From a bacterium (GTDB taxonomy: Bacteria; Zhuqueibacterota; Zhuqueibacteria; Thermofontimicrobiales; Thermofontimicrobiaceae): a stretch of DNA of 6,704 bases. The first letter of the stretch is position 1. Every line of letters begins with the position of its first letter. The notes below the pieces were generated by a model that saw only the letters and a program-made list of their open reading frames with translations, had not been told where the DNA came from and did no database searches. Both the position numbers and the translations under genes were made by a program. Shown piece after piece: positions 1 through 5,807 of the stretch. Location: contig DSAU01000085.1 of the NCBI GenBank assembly GCA_011046315.1, positions 1 to 6,704 on the forward strand, in the 5' to 3' direction.

Positions 1-72
1 ATCAATCTCAAATTAGCACAAATTTGTTCATTGTAGTTGTTTTTATATCACAAAGAATCGTTTTTTTTACCA

Positions 73-88
73 CATTGTTAAAACAATG
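73..88. repeat. Short dyad (7-bp arms), possible operator
   Basis: Two perfect 7-bp inverted arms, CATTGTT and AACAATG, are separated by two bases in an AT-rich non-coding stretch. The two-base centre is too tight for a stable RNA hairpin, so the symmetry would act at the DNA level, for example as a dimeric regulator site. A 10-bp palindrome, ACAAATTTGT, lies at 18-27. Both could be chance symmetry in AT-rich DNA. No gene or clear promoter can be tied to them. Confidence 0.2.
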
Positions 89-131
89 ATCAGGTTTTAC
101 CAATATGATTTCGTCAGTATCTGATCTGCTT

Positions 132-165
132 AAAATCCCATGAAGGTGTTTCATGGATTTTTTTT
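132..165 (+). terminator. Intrinsic terminator of an upstream off-window gene (or attenuator)
   Basis: The stem CCATGAA (138-144) pairs perfectly with TTCATGG (150-156) around a 5-base loop. Allowing one bulged C, A-T pairs extend the base outward. Eight T residues (158-165) follow directly. This fits a + strand Rho-independent terminator for a gene ending left of the window. It lies only 34 bp before the lipoprotein start, with no obvious promoter in between, so it could instead attenuate read-through into that gene. Confidence 0.6.
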
Positions 166-199
166 AATTGCAAATTCACCAAATTGAAGCCCAGCATAA

Positions 200-988
200 A
201 TGGTCAAATTTTTTAAATTTCTTAGTTTATTCCTGCTTTTAACAGGATTGGTGTTGTCCAATTGCAATTTGAATCATGGTCTCGAGCCAATCCGCAGCAA
301 TATCCACGGTGTAATTAGTTATTCCGGTCAATGGCCTGCACCGCCCGAGGAGGTTCGTCTTATCGCTGCCAAATCTTTTCCGCCCGCAGGTATTGAGGAC
401 TTAATCATCGGCGAACAAATCCCGTTAACCGGCGACTCTTATGAATACAATTTTTATCTCAAACCCGGCGTGTATAAACTTGTCGGTGTGGCGTGGCGCG
501 AGCAAAATTCAATTTGGGACATCATCAGTATCTGCGGCTTATATTTTTCCGGAACAGATTCTCTTTCACCCGGTGAAATAACAATCGACTCGGACACAGA
601 CCAGATCGATAATATCAATATTTCTGTCAATCGCTCACGGGCGCACCGAATCACCAACAGCAAAATCATCGGTTCAATCACATTTGAAGGTGCCTGGCCC
701 GATTCTATTTTAGACTTGCGCGTCATCGCCACCACCAAATTTTCCATCTTTCCGTTTCAGTTACCAACGTTGCTCGATATCAGTTTCAGCAACAGCATCG
801 GCGTGGGATCAGAATGCGCTCAGTATGTAATCAATGCTTTTCCCGGTGACTATGTGGCAACGGGCGTGGTCATGTTTCGGGAAAACAGCTCTTTTTCATT
901 TGAAAGTATTATCGCCCTGGATATGACTCGCTACCAGGTCATTGAAGACAGCACCGTAGCAGGACCGAATTTTCACATTCGCTTTTAG
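200..988 (+). CDS. Putative lipoprotein with two homologous beta-rich domains
   Basis: Function is not recognised. The 262-residue product starts with a basic, hydrophobic signal sequence (residues 1-21) leading to Cys22 in the context LSNC. This resembles a lipobox, although Asn at -1 is atypical, so lipidation is likely but not certain. The mature part holds two copies of one domain. Residues ~35-143 and ~156-260 share the opening G-x-I-x-x-x-G-x-W-P (Gly37/Gly43/Trp45/Pro46 against Gly158/Gly164/Trp166/Pro167). They also share a V/L-R-x-I-A strand (52-56, 173-177) and a G-x-Y-x-x-x-G-V strand followed by R-E-N/Q-S (90-103, 216-231). The alternating hydrophobic pattern suggests two tandem beta-sandwiches exposed outside the inner membrane. 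The ribosome binding site is poor (GAAG, 186-189). No terminator follows before the TonB-dependent receptor gene 167 bp downstream, so partial co-transcription is possible. A surface or substrate-binding role beside that receptor is inference. Confidence 0.7.
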   Translation: MVKFFKFLSLFLLLTGLVLSNCNLNHGLEPIRSNIHGVISYSGQWPAPPEEVRLIAAKSFPPAGIEDLIIGEQIPLTGDSYEYNFYLKPGVYKLVGVAWREQNSIWDIISICGLYFSGTDSLSPGEITIDSDTDQIDNINISVNRSRAHRITNSKIIGSITFEGAWPDSILDLRVIATTKFSIFPFQLPTLLDISFSNSIGVGSECAQYVINAFPGDYVATGVVMFRENSSFSFESIIALDMTRYQVIEDSTVAGPNFHIRF

Positions 989-1046
989 AACAAATATAAA
1001 GGAGTAATTAAATCATTCAGGACTGTGAATTAATTAAGTTACTCAT

Positions 1047-1075
1047 TTGATAAAGCAATCTTGACTTTCTATGAG
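1047..1075 (+). promoter_or_regulatory. Candidate promoter for the TonB-dependent receptor gene
   Basis: TTGATA (1047-1052) and TATGAG (1070-1075) are spaced by 17 bases and match the sigma-70 boxes at five and four of six positions. Transcription would begin near 1082, giving a leader of about 74 bases that contains the inverted repeat at 1093-1119. If the host is Bacteroidota-like, its promoter consensus differs and this call weakens. Confidence 0.3.
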
Positions 1076-1092
1076 CAAGTATCATTCCTAAA

Positions 1093-1119
1093 AGGGACAG
1101 CTGTTTAATTCACGTCCCT
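1093..1119 (+). repeat. Inverted repeat in the receptor-gene leader
   Basis: AGGGAC (1093-1098) and GTCCCT (1114-1119) are perfect 6-bp complements around a 15-base loop, between the candidate promoter and the receptor start. The downstream sequence is T-rich but has no continuous T-run, so it is not a convincing terminator. It could be an RNA hairpin or an operator controlling receptor expression. No known riboswitch consensus, such as a B12 box, was recognised here. Confidence 0.3.
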
Positions 1120-1143
1120 CAATATCTTTTAATGATAGTAATC

Positions 1144-1147
1144 AGGA
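1144..1147 (+). promoter_or_regulatory. Ribosome binding site that fixes the receptor start at 1156
   Basis: AGGA lies 8 bases before the ATG at 1156. The in-frame ATG at 1132 has no purine-rich site before it and would put charged residues (Arg5, Arg8) ahead of the basic M-K-K signal-peptide start. The ATG at 1156 gives a normal signal peptide. Confidence 0.6.
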
Positions 1148-1155
1148 TTTTCCGG

Positions 1156-3369
1156 ATGAAAAAAATTTTTTCATATATCTCTATGTTAATCATTTTAGTT
1201 ATCCAAACCGGGTTTACCCAAACTGCGAACCATGGCTCGCTACGTGGAAGCATTGTAAACCAGGCAAATAAGGAACCGCTCATCGGCGCGAATGTTATTA
1301 TTCTGGGAACCACCATGGGAGCGATGAGTGATTTGCAGGGTCGGTTTTTCATCCCCAGAATTCCCGCCGGACAATATAAAGTCAGAGCAACGCTAATGGG
1401 ATACAAAAGCGCGGAAAAAGATGTCACCATCGTTCATCAGCAAGAAACCTCGCTGCAATTTGAATTGAAAGAAACCGTTTTGGAAATGCCCGAGCTGATC
1501 GTCACCGCCGGCAAAAAGGCGCAGAGTTTTCAGGATGTGCCGAATAGTGTCAGTCTGGTGACCAGCCGCGAAATCGAAAGAAGAAACCGCGTTTACCTGG
1601 ATGAGGTTTTGGAATACACGCCGGGCCTAAACGTGATGGAAGGTGATGTCAACATTCGCGGATCTTCCGGTTTTAGTCTGGGAGCGGGCAGCCGGGTGCT
1701 GCTGCTGGTTGACGGAATTCCCATGATGCCCGGTGATAGCGGCGACATTAAATGGGACATTATTCCGTTGAGCCAAATCGATCGAGTGGAAATTATCAAA
1801 GGGGCGGGCTCTGCTCTGTACGGCTCTTACGCCCTGGGCGGGGTTATCAATGTGATCAGCAAAGAACCATCGGAGATGCCCATCACTGATGTCAAACTTT
1901 CCGCCGGTGTTTATGATGAACCGTATTATCCCGAATGGAAATGGACCGATCGTATTCTCCATTTTAATCAGGCTGATATTACCCATTCGAGAAAATGGAA
2001 AAATGTGGGATGGCTGATATCAGCCGGCAGAAAAACCTCAACCGGATACCAGCAAAACGGCGAATTTACCAATTGGAGCCTACTGGGCAGAACCGATATC
2101 CAACTCAGCCCGCAAAAAAAACTTATTGTGCAAAGCAACTATTCCACCGGTGAATACGGGGAAATCTTCCAGTGGCGTAACCAGAATGATGTTTATCAGA
2201 TGCCGGTGACTTCGGTCGGAGACTGGGTCAATTCTTCAAAATTCAGCTTCAACACCCTCTATCGCCAGTTGGTCAATTCAAAATTCACCTTCAAATTACG
2301 AGGCTCATATTTTTACAATTATTGGAAACATCACTACCACGATAACGACGATTATTCCGGCGCCAAAAAACTGGGGTTTGAATTTCAGAGTGATTACATT
2401 GTTAACCCAGTTCACTCGCTGACTTTTGGCATTGAATCCATCTATGACATTACCAATTCAGCCATGTTTGGCGACCACAACGGAACAACGCTGGCAGCTT
2501 TTGTTCAGGATGAAATTCGCCTCAGCACTATGATCACCACAACACTGGGTTTCCGTTACGATTATCATCATCTTGACACCGGCGCCGAAGACAACCAATT
2601 TAATCCGAAGCTGGGAATCGCCGTAAAACCGTCGCTGCTAACCACGATTCGTTCATCGGTGGGACGCGGATTCCGATCGCCGACGATGGCGGAAATGTTT
2701 ACTCAGACCACCACCTCTGGTTTTAAAATCGTGCCCAATCCTGAGCTGAAAGCCGAAAAAGCCTGGTCGTATGAGATCGGCGTCAATCAAATTTTAAGCG
2801 AAAATATGCTGTTCGATATTGCAGCGTTTCACAACGATTATGAAAATTTTATCGAACCGGAGCGCGACGAACAGAACACGGTGATGTTTGTCAATTCCCC
2901 GCGTGCGCGAATCCGCGGCATAGAATTATCGCTGCAATCCACCTGGTGGAAAAAGCGCATTCTTGCAGGAATCAACTACACCTATCTCGATCCAAAATAT
3001 ATCTCAAAGGATAAAACTTTTTGGTGGCGGTTGCGCCAATTATCGGGTGAAAAAAATCCCAAAACATCATTTGCAACGCCGCTTGCATATCGTCCGCAAC
3101 ATTTAGTTACATGCGCATTCAGCGTCCAATTCGGACCGATAGAAGCCGGAGTGGATTACCGATATATCAGCCGGCTGGATAGCGTTAAAGTTTTTCCCGA
3201 CGATGATCGCGTCAGCCAGAATATTGTGGATGCGCGAATCGGTTACCATCTGAAACGTATTTCCGTATCAGCTAATGCTAATAATGTGCTAAATTATAAC
3301 TACACTCAGGTCGAACGTAATATGGCGCCGATGCGGCATTACGTGCTGACCGTTTCGACTAAATTTTAA
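1156..3369 (+). CDS. TonB-dependent outer-membrane receptor, carboxypeptidase-regulatory-like N-terminal domain
   Basis: An active-transport barrel of the outer membrane, powered by TonB-ExbBD; the ligand is unknown. From the revised start it has 737 residues. Residues 1-~22 are a signal peptide (M-K-K start, hydrophobic core, T-Q-T end). Residues ~27-105 form a carboxypeptidase-regulatory-like/CNA-B-type domain (G-S-x-V-N-x-x-x-x-x-P-L-x-G-A-N-V; D59-x-x-G-R-F; P70-A-G-x-Y; G82-Y). Residues 112-118, P-E-L-I-V-T-A, resemble a TonB box or the plug start. Residues ~125-236 are the plug domain, with T155-P-G, N166-I-R-G, L183-L-V-D-G-I-P, R210-V-E-I-I-K-G and L221-Y-G-S-x-A-x-G-G-V-I-N. The remaining ~500 residues are a beta-barrel with frequent aromatics, ending in a C-terminal Phe as outer-membrane proteins do. 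A predicted surface loop at 392-399 is rich in His and Asp. The length suits a siderophore/cobalamin-type receptor more than a typical ~1000-residue SusC. It lies between a lipoprotein gene and a FadL-like gene. Confidence 0.93.
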   Translation: MKKIFSYISMLIILVIQTGFTQTANHGSLRGSIVNQANKEPLIGANVIILGTTMGAMSDLQGRFFIPRIPAGQYKVRATLMGYKSAEKDVTIVHQQETSLQFELKETVLEMPELIVTAGKKAQSFQDVPNSVSLVTSREIERRNRVYLDEVLEYTPGLNVMEGDVNIRGSSGFSLGAGSRVLLLVDGIPMMPGDSGDIKWDIIPLSQIDRVEIIKGAGSALYGSYALGGVINVISKEPSEMPITDVKLSAGVYDEPYYPEWKWTDRILHFNQADITHSRKWKNVGWLISAGRKTSTGYQQNGEFTNWSLLGRTDIQLSPQKKLIVQSNYSTGEYGEIFQWRNQNDVYQMPVTSVGDWVNSSKFSFNTLYRQLVNSKFTFKLRGSYFYNYWKHHYHDNDDYSGAKKLGFEFQSDYIVNPVHSLTFGIESIYDITNSAMFGDHNGTTLAAFVQDEIRLSTMITTTLGFRYDYHHLDTGAEDNQFNPKLGIAVKPSLLTTIRSSVGRGFRSPTMAEMFTQTTTSGFKIVPNPELKAEKAWSYEIGVNQILSENMLFDIAAFHNDYENFIEPERDEQNTVMFVNSPRARIRGIELSLQSTWWKKRILAGINYTYLDPKYISKDKTFWWRLRQLSGEKNPKTSFATPLAYRPQHLVTCAFSVQFGPIEAGVDYRYISRLDSVKVFPDDDRVSQNIVDARIGYHLKRISVSANANNVLNYNYTQVERNMAPMRHYVLTVSTKF

Positions 3370-3370
3370 T

Positions 3371-3409
3371 CCCGCCTTTCGGCGGGGCGCGATGGGCGTA
3401 CCATTTTTT
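3371..3409 (+). terminator. Probable terminator after the receptor gene (tandem hairpins)
   Basis: A very stable GC hairpin begins 2 bases after the stop: CCCGCC (3371-3376), loop TTTC, GGCGGG (3381-3386). No T-run follows it directly. A second weak hairpin (ATGG 3392-3395, CCAT 3401-3404) abuts a run of six T (3404-3409). The pair probably terminates transcription or protects the mRNA 3' end. It separates the receptor from the FadL-like gene, which has its own promoter candidate. Confidence 0.6.
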
Positions 3410-3424
3410 GCAATATTCAAAAAT

Positions 3425-3454
3425 TTGGCTCAAATTTAAAGCTCTAACTATAAT
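3425..3454 (+). promoter_or_regulatory. Candidate sigma-70-like promoter for the FadL-family gene
   Basis: TTGGCT (3425-3430) and a perfect TATAAT (3449-3454) are spaced by 18 bases, downstream of the preceding gene's terminator. Transcription would start near 3461, giving a leader of about 124 bases. A weak stem in that leader (ATGAAGG 3527-3533 with CTTTCAT 3547-3553, one G-U pair) lies shortly before the ribosome binding site and could modulate translation. Confidence 0.45.
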
Positions 3455-3572
3455 AAAAGGTTTAATCAAAAACTATAAAACAGCAACAAAATGGGAGGTG
3501 GTAGCAGCACAGAATTATTCTTTTTAATGAAGGTAGCAACGTAAATCTTTCATCTTTTATTCTAAACTTAAC

Positions 3573-3577
3573 GGAGG
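3573..3577 (+). promoter_or_regulatory. Strong ribosome binding site of the FadL-family gene
   Basis: GGAGG lies 7 bases before the ATG at 3585, separated by an all-A spacer. It is the strongest Shine-Dalgarno sequence in the window and suggests high expression, as expected for an abundant outer-membrane protein. Confidence 0.75.
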
Positions 3578-3584
3578 AAAAAAA

Positions 3585-5060
3585 ATGAGACGTTCTTCTC
3601 AAATCGTAACGCTGTTGATTGTCGTACTCTTTGCGGGTTCTGTTTTTGCTTCAGGTGTTGCTTTGACCGGTATTGGCGCCCGGGCTATGGCGCTGGGTGG
3701 CAACTTCCGCGGCATTGCCGATGACTGGAGCGCCATGTTTTGGAACCCGGCAGGATTGACCCAAATAAAGGGTTTTCATTTTGGCTTTTCCACTGAAGCC
3801 ATAATGGTGGGTGCAAACTACACTTTTTTAAATCATCCCACCATGCCGTTTTCAGTTTTCAGAAGTGGTGAAACCGAGAAAGAATCTAAAACTCATCTAA
3901 TCCCCGCTGCTGGTTTTGTCTATGGCACGGAAAAAATGAGCTTTGGTCTCGGGATTTATGTGCCGTTCGGTCTGGGCGCTAAATGGAATGTTTTGAACAC
4001 TTCATCCTACAACCCCGCTTATCCTGAAATCGACCACGAAGATGATCTCAAAGTGATTGCGATTCAACCCACGGTTGCATTCAAACTGGGCGATAAATTG
4101 TCGGTAGGGCTTGGAGTTAACCTGACTTTAGCCGACATTATCATTCGTAAACCGACGCTGACGCCAAACTCTGTCATTTTTGACCCAAATTATGCTGCGC
4201 TCAGGGGTGCATTTCAGGCATACGGACTTACTCCGCTGTTGGGAAGCACCTACAACCACATTGTAACCGAACAGGAATTAACCGGCGATGGTATGGGGTT
4301 TGGGGTTAATTTTGGTATCCAATACGATGTTACCGAAGATCTGACTGTCGGTATTTCAGGCGTCTATTATAACACCATTGGACTCGATGGCAATATTAAC
4401 GCCACCACCTATGGCGCTGTCGCAGATGCAGCACTGGTTGGCGGGTTAGATCAACTGCTCGATGGAATGATCGCTCAGGGGATGATGTCAGCGGCGGATA
4501 AAGCGCAGATAATGGCAATTTATAGCGGACAAAAAATTGTCCGATATTCTGACGCCAAGGGCGACGCCGACCTGCCGCTGCCGATGACAGTGGGGTTTGG
4601 TTTGGCTTACAAAGGCATTGAAAAACTGCTGGTCTCGGCTGACGTCTCCTGGACTCAGTGGTCAAGCTGGGATGTCATCGAGATCGCCATGGAAGATGGT
4701 TCTAAATCGGAATTGGTGGAAAATTGGGAGGATGGAATTAGAATGGGTCTCGGTTTGGAATACAGCCTGACCGAACAATTGGCTTTCAGAGCCGGCTATT
4801 ACACCGAGCCTGCCGCGCCACCGGATGAAACCATCACCATCGTTATCCCTGACGCCGGAAGACGGCATTCGGCTAATTTCGGATTCAGTTATAATTTCGG
4901 CTTGTTCAAGCTTTTTGCATCCTACGAACATCTGCTGATCGGAGACCGTGATGTCGCCAACTGGGAATTCAATCCCGGCGCCAATGGTTTCGATAATATG
5001 GCAGGCAAGTTCAAAACATCTTCCAGCAATCTGATGGCAGGGCTGAACTTCAACTTCTAA
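3585..5060 (+). CDS. FadL/OmpP1/TodX-family outer-membrane transporter
   Basis: A 491-residue outer-membrane barrel of the family that moves long-chain fatty acids and other hydrophobic compounds by lateral diffusion; the substrate here cannot be read from sequence. Residues 1-22 are a signal peptide ending V-F-A, cleaved before Ser23. The mature N-terminus carries the family hallmark: G31-A-R-A-M-A-L-G-G, then A-D-D-W-S-A-x-F-W-N-P-A-G-L (residues ~45-58), the hatch region. Near the C-terminus, W-T-Q-W-S-S-W, N-W-x-D-G-I-R-x-G-L-G-x-E-Y, F-R-A-G-Y-Y and P-D-A-G-R-R-H-S-A-N-F-G are also typical of FadL. The protein ends N-F-N-F, a barrel-assembly-like terminal Phe. Residues ~277-315 form an Ala/Met-rich, probably helical insertion between strands (A-V-A-D-A-A to Y-S-G-Q-K), likely a plug or loop element. 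The gene appears to be a single transcription unit, with its own promoter and ribosome binding site upstream and a strong terminator 32 bases after its stop. Confidence 0.9.
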   Translation: MRRSSQIVTLLIVVLFAGSVFASGVALTGIGARAMALGGNFRGIADDWSAMFWNPAGLTQIKGFHFGFSTEAIMVGANYTFLNHPTMPFSVFRSGETEKESKTHLIPAAGFVYGTEKMSFGLGIYVPFGLGAKWNVLNTSSYNPAYPEIDHEDDLKVIAIQPTVAFKLGDKLSVGLGVNLTLADIIIRKPTLTPNSVIFDPNYAALRGAFQAYGLTPLLGSTYNHIVTEQELTGDGMGFGVNFGIQYDVTEDLTVGISGVYYNTIGLDGNINATTYGAVADAALVGGLDQLLDGMIAQGMMSAADKAQIMAIYSGQKIVRYSDAKGDADLPLPMTVGFGLAYKGIEKLLVSADVSWTQWSSWDVIEIAMEDGSKSELVENWEDGIRMGLGLEYSLTEQLAFRAGYYTEPAAPPDETITIVIPDAGRRHSANFGFSYNFGLFKLFASYEHLLIGDRDVANWEFNPGANGFDNMAGKFKTSSSNLMAGLNFNF

Positions 5061-5092
5061 TTGCCAACAGATTATCAAAATAACTAACAACT

Positions 5093-5130
5093 AAAAAACC
5101 CCTCTGCATTGCTCAGAGGGGTTTTTTTTT
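5093..5130 (+). terminator. Strong intrinsic terminator of the FadL-family gene (possibly bidirectional)
   Basis: CCCCTCTG (5099-5106) pairs perfectly with CAGAGGGG (5114-5121) around a 7-base loop, followed by nine T (5122-5130) and preceded by six A (5093-5098). The A-run makes the structure potentially active on both strands. The same stem recurs at 5734-5756, on the other side of the two-gene cassette. Confidence 0.9.
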
Positions 5131-5220
5131 CTCGATTTGTGAGTTCCAGGCTCAAACTTTTTCTTTATTGACACCAATTACACTCACCATGATCCACTAA
5201 TTTACACTTCTAAATTTCTC

Positions 5221-5249
5221 TTGATTTTGAAGATTTATTTTGATATAAT
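5221..5249 (+). promoter_or_regulatory. Promoter of the toxin-like/DUF2283 pair, giving a leaderless mRNA
   Basis: TTGATT (5221-5226) and a perfect TATAAT (5244-5249) are spaced by the ideal 17 bases. The predicted first transcribed base (about 5256) coincides within a base or so with the ATG at 5255, so the message would have essentially no 5' leader. An in-frame TAA inside the -10 box (5246-5248) rules out a longer protein from upstream. Confidence 0.6.
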
Positions 5250-5254
5250 ACCAC

Positions 5255-5509
5255 ATGCCATTATCGAATTATAAATTTACTGATTATTTTACCAATGAGG
5301 TACTTAAAAAACGTTCGTATCTAAAAAAGGAATGGTGCATTCAAATTATTGAAAATCCAATTCTAGTCGAAGAACAGGAGCATAATCGATATCGCTTCTG
5401 GGGAAGAGTAAAGGAATTTGATAATAAAATATTCAGGGTAGTTACATTGAAAGACAAAAAAACAATTCACAATGCGTTTCCTGACAGGAGATATAAAGAT
5501 GCAGATTAA
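5255..5509 (+). CDS. Small toxin-like protein paired with a DUF2283 gene
   Basis: An 84-residue soluble basic protein with no signal peptide or membrane segment. I recognise the family by pattern but not by an assigned function. It has an N-terminal Y-x-F-T-D-Y-F segment (6-12), a predicted helix with K-K-E-W (24-27), E33-N-P, then strands containing R47-F-W-G (47-50), F60-R-V-V-T-L (60-65) and the C-terminal H72-N-A-F-P-D-R-R-Y (72-80). The layout of helix, N-P turn, strand with F-R-V-V, and final A/T-x-F resembles small RelE/BrnT/DUF4258-like toxins. Similar small proteins commonly sit directly before DUF2283 genes, which supports a toxin-antitoxin-like reading, but activity is inference. 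It overlaps the DUF2283 gene by 11 bases. GC is about 31% by hand count, well below the neighbouring genes, which suggests acquisition by transfer. The ATG lies just after the -10 box, with no Shine-Dalgarno site. Confidence 0.75.
   Translation: MPLSNYKFTDYFTNEVLKKRSYLKKEWCIQIIENPILVEEQEHNRYRFWGRVKEFDNKIFRVVTLKDKKTIHNAFPDRRYKDAD
5486..5490 (+). promoter_or_regulatory. Ribosome binding site that fixes the DUF2283 start at 5499
   Basis: AGGAG lies 8 bases before the ATG at 5499, inside the 3' end of the preceding gene. The earlier in-frame ATG at 5472 lacks a comparable site and would add nine residues not expected before the family's usual beginning (M-x-I-x-Y-Y). Confidence 0.65.
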
Positions 5510-5717
5510 TTATTATCCAGAAACCGATTCATTATATATTGATCTTTCTTCAAAATCCAGTGTAGACAGTCTGGAAATATCGGAAGGTGTTGTTGTTGAT
5601 TTTGATTCAGAAGGCAATATCGTGGGGATTGATATTGATAATGCTAAATCAAAGCTAAATCTTGATGAATTGATTTTGAATAAACTTCCGCTGCAAAAAC
5701 AGATCATAAGTGTTTGA
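5499..5717 (+). CDS. DUF2283 family protein, probable antitoxin-like partner
   Basis: A 72-residue acidic protein of the DUF2283 family: Y5-Y-P-E-T-D-S-L-Y-I-D-L (5-16), then E26-x-x-x-G-V-V-V-D-F-D-S-E-G-N-I-V-G-I-D-I (26-46) and a leucine-rich tail. The family's biochemical role is not established. Members are often encoded next to small toxin-like or DUF4258-like proteins and are plausible antitoxins or partner proteins. Here the acidic product overlaps, and follows, a basic toxin-like gene by 11 bases, so the two are translationally coupled. A basic and acidic pair of this size fits a complex. GC is about 32% by hand count, the same as its partner and below the flanks. A terminator follows 16 bases after the stop. 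Confidence 0.82.
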   Translation: MQINYYPETDSLYIDLSSKSSVDSLEISEGVVVDFDSEGNIVGIDIDNAKSKLNLDELILNKLPLQKQIISV

Positions 5718-5730
5718 TTTGACGAATCTA

Positions 5731-5762
5731 AAACCCCTCTGCATCCAACAGAGGGGTTTTTT
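5731..5762 (+). terminator. Intrinsic terminator after the DUF2283 gene, twin of the one at 5093-5130
   Basis: CCCCTCTG (5734-5741) and CAGAGGGG (5749-5756) surround a 7-base loop, with six T (5757-5762) following. The stem and the first loop bases (CAT) are identical to the terminator after the FadL-like gene. Read on the - strand it has a T-run of only three, plus an interrupting A, so it could also give partial termination for the convergent fumarase gene. Confidence 0.88.
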
Positions 5763-5769
5763 ATTCAAA

Positions 5770-5803
5770 TTACAATATTCACTTCAGTAACGTTTCTAAT
5801 TTA
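5770..5803 (-). pseudogene. Duplicated 3' end of the fumarase gene (direct repeat, copy 1)
   Basis: This segment matches 5937-5970, the true fumarase end, at 31 of 34 positions. Read on the - strand it gives K-L-E-T-L-L-K-stop, identical to the fumarase C-terminus. The two differences inside codons are both TTG to TTA (Leu to Leu), and the third lies after the stop. Upstream of the repeat the frame meets a stop within about ten codons and loses fumarase similarity. It is therefore a gene-end fragment, not a gene. Confidence 0.75.
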
Positions 5804-5807
5804 TCTC

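Noticed and set aside
454..747. Open frame on the - strand inside the lipoprotein gene
   Set aside because: It has no recognisable domain or ribosome binding site, while the opposite frame shows a signal peptide and an internal domain duplication.
999..1014. AAGGAG sequence after the lipoprotein stop that looks like a ribosome binding site
   Set aside because: No ATG, GTG or TTG lies at a suitable distance; only ATC/ATT codons follow, opening a frame of about a dozen codons. It may be a remnant.
1061..1085. TTGACT ... TATCAT as promoter of the receptor gene
   Set aside because: The spacing is only 13 bases, too short for sigma-70. The TTGATA-17-TATGAG pair fits better.
1132..1155. Eight-residue N-terminal extension of the TonB-dependent receptor from an earlier ATG
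   Set aside because: No Shine-Dalgarno site precedes it, and it would place extra residues before a normal M-K-K signal peptide. The ATG at 1156 has AGGA 8 bases upstream.
3491..3544. A 17-codon open frame (M-G-G-G-S-S-T-E...) in the leader of the FadL-like gene
   Set aside because: No ribosome binding site precedes it and nothing indicates a leader peptide. Likely chance.
5168..5196. TTGACA upstream of the toxin-like gene as its -35 box
   Set aside because: No acceptable -10 box lies 16-18 bases downstream, whereas TTGATT-17-TATAAT nearer the gene is near consensus.
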